A model generated the notes under the pieces. That model saw nothing but the letters and a program-made list of their open reading frames with translations, searched no databases and had not been told where the DNA came from. From Clostridia bacterium (GTDB lineage: Bacteria; Bacillota; Clostridia; TANB77; CAG-508), in the NCBI GenBank assembly GCA_017512025.1, contig JAFWHH010000009.1, positions 372,001 to 436,000 on the forward strand: DNA of 64,000 bases, read 5' to 3'. Made by a program: the position numbers and the translations under genes. Of this stretch, positions 62,737-64,000 are shown in pieces (the first letter of the stretch is position 1; every line of letters starts with the position of its first letter).

Positions 62737-63402
62737 TTATTTATTATTATTAATATACTCAACCATATCTTTTGCAACTTCAGGACCCATTCTATTAATA
62801 GATAGGCTTATTTCCTCAGTTTTCAATACACCTTGCTCTTTGTAGTAATCTACAAGTGGGCTAGTTTTCTCTTCATAAATTTCTAATCTTCTTCTTATTG
62901 CTTCTGGATTAGAATCGTCATCTCTTTGAACAAGTTGTCCACCACATTCATCACAAATACCTTCAACTTTTGGTGGGTGAAGCTTTGTATTGAATGTTGC
63001 TTTACAGTTTGGACATACTCTTCTTGTTAACATTCTTTCAATTATCTCATCCTTTGGTGTAGTTAAATTAATAACTAAATCAACTTTCTTACCTTCTGCA
63101 GCTAATATTTCATCTAATTTCTTAGCTTGTTCAATAGTTCTTGGGAAACCATCTAATATAGCTCCATTGATTGCATCTTCTTCTGTTAATCTATTTTTTA
63201 CCATTGGAACAGTAATTTCATCAGGTACTAAATTTCCTTGAGAAATATATTTGTCTGCCTCTACTCCTAATTCTGTCTTTTCTTTGATATTTTGTCTAAA
63301 AATATCTCCTGTAGAAATTTGTGGAAAACCTGTCTCCTTGCTTATAATTCCAGCAACAGTTCCTTTTCCAGTGCCTTGAGCTCCTAACATAATTATGTAC
63401 AT
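62737..63402 (-). CDS. adk: Adenylate kinase, zinc-binding LID form
   Basis: Interconverts ATP plus AMP and two ADP. The 221 residues contain P-loop GAQGTGKGTVAGII (7-20), AMP-binding ISTGDIFRQNI, GAILDGFPRTIEQA, and a long LID with four Cys (RVCPNCKATFN and GICDECGGQ) that bind structural zinc, common in Gram-positive enzymes. The start has GGAGG. It lies about 200 bases downstream of secY, a gap holding inverted repeats. Confidence 0.97.
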   Translation of the reverse strand: MYIIMLGAQGTGKGTVAGIISKETGFPQISTGDIFRQNIKEKTELGVEADKYISQGNLVPDEITVPMVKNRLTEEDAINGAILDGFPRTIEQAKKLDEILAAEGKKVDLVINLTTPKDEIIERMLTRRVCPNCKATFNTKLHPPKVEGICDECGGQLVQRDDDSNPEAIRRRLEIYEEKTSPLVDYYKEQGVLKTEEISLSINRMGPEVAKDMVEYINNNK

Positions 63403-63477
63403 ACTAATATCCTCCCTTTAATACATTGATGAAATTAAAGTTAAATTCTACTAATTGTAGAAAACAAAAATAATTTC

Positions 63478-63574
63478 TTAAATAATTAATATCAAAAAAA
63501 TATTAATTATTTAAAAAATCATATATAAAGTTGGAAGTTAAATTCATTTTATTTTAAATTCTCCTTCCAACTTT
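63478..63574 (-). other. Two inverted repeats in the secY-adk gap
   Basis: A perfect 15-base stem TTAAATAATTAATAT / ATATTAATTATTTAA (63478-63514) and an 11-base stem AAAGTTGGAAG / CTTCCAACTTT (63527-63574). On the minus strand the second is followed by an interrupted T-rich stretch, so it may be a partial terminator or attenuator inside the operon. Confidence 0.5.
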
Positions 63575-63601
63575 TGTATATATCTTAATAATTGAATTGC
63601 T

Positions 63602-64000
63602 TTACTCTAAAAAACCTTTATAGTGTTTCATAACTACTTGAGATTCTAACTGTTGAACAGTTTCTAAAGCAACACCAACAACGATTAATATTGATGTACC
63701 ACCAAATGCTAAGTTAGTTGTTGATAAATGACTTACTAGCATTGGTATAATCGCAATTAATGCTAAGAAGAATCCACCAAATACTGTTAATTTTGTAATA
63801 ACAGATGATAGATATTCTGTTGTTGATTTACCAGTTCTAATTCCTGGTATGAAACCTCCGTTTTTCTTAATACTGCTTGAGATTTCAGCTGGATTAAATG
63901 TTGCGTATGTATAGAAGAATGTAAATCCAACAATTAACACTAAATAAATGATTGCATTTACAATTGTATACTTAATGCTTACATCTGAAGAAGATGTAGC
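63602..64000 (-). CDS. secY: Protein translocase subunit SecY (5' part outside window)
   Basis: The visible 132 C-terminal residues of the SecYEG channel protein: SIKYTIVNAIIYLVLIVGFT (transmembrane helix), TFNPAEISSSIKKNGGFIPG, RTGKSTTEYLSSVITKLTVF, SILIVVGVALETVQQLESQV and MKHYKGFLE are strong SecY signatures, including the cytoplasmic loop that contacts ribosome and SecA. The frame is open to the window edge, so the N-terminal two-thirds is missing. Next gene on the transcript is adk. Confidence 0.97.
   Translation of the reverse strand, partial: ATSSSDVSIKYTIVNAIIYLVLIVGFTFFYTYATFNPAEISSSIKKNGGFIPGIRTGKSTTEYLSSVITKLTVFGGFFLALIAIIPMLVSHLSTTNLAFGGTSILIVVGVALETVQQLESQVVMKHYKGFLE

Noticed and set aside
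1..64000. CRISPR arrays, insertion sequences, rRNA or tRNA genes
   Set aside because: I saw no regularly spaced direct repeats, transposase motifs or structural RNA signatures, though reading by eye could miss a divergent small RNA.

Overview
The window is low-G+C, A/T-rich DNA of a Gram-positive-type bacterium (Bacillota, most likely Clostridia). The gene order secY-adk-map-infA-rpmJ-rpsM-rpsK-rpsD-rpoA-rplQ and ylxM-ffh-rpsP-khpA-rimM-trmD-rplS is the classical Firmicutes layout. Ribosome binding sites are strong AGGAGG-like sequences, and many promoters fit a sigma-A TTGACA-17-TATAAT pattern. A genus cannot be named from sequence alone; an uncultured gut lineage would fit.

Region 1 (1-18.7 kb, minus strand) is a surface-polysaccharide locus. 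It holds a Wzm/Wzt-type ABC exporter, a UDP-galactopyranose-mutase-like flavoprotein, many glycosyltransferases (including multi-domain fusions of 855 and 1128 residues), a three-gene Gtr-like glycan decoration module (GT2-GtrA fusion, small membrane protein, frameshifted GT-C enzyme), and CapE/CapF/CapG-type enzymes predicted to make UDP-N-acetyl-L-fucosamine. Region 2 (18.8-30.1 kb) continues the envelope theme: a divergent LtaS/MdoB-like phosphoglycerol transferase with a small membrane partner, an operon of transglycosylase, HD protein and four glycosyltransferases, a DUF6512-like membrane protein, a polysaccharide deacetylase with a GT2, and a TmrB-like ATPase.

Region 3 (30.1-47.9 kb) mixes core genes (polA, dnaE, an ABC-2 exporter, a monofunctional GT51 transglycosylase, DUF445) with small accessory units. 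An ORF6N/PLD-like gene sits among four related perfect palindromes, one over its predicted promoter and one inside its own coding sequence. Three further units (34.2-35.2, 44.3-46.6 and 47.6-47.8 kb) are visibly richer in G+C, encode proteins I do not recognise or only partly recognise, and each has a near-consensus promoter, a strong Shine-Dalgarno sequence and a strong hairpin terminator. The largest encodes a small cupin-like protein, a nucleoside-deoxyribosyltransferase-like enzyme and a 411-residue unknown protein, and is my best candidate for an undescribed system.

Region 4 (47.9-64 kb, all minus) is housekeeping: the rplS-trmD-rimM-khpA-rpsP-ffh-ylxM operon, a comEB/GH25-like/HAD operon, recD2-comFC, and the rplQ-to-secY ribosomal operon, which leaves the window inside secY. 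No stretch longer than 300 bases lacks a gene. I saw no rRNA, tRNA, CRISPR array, transposase or integrase.
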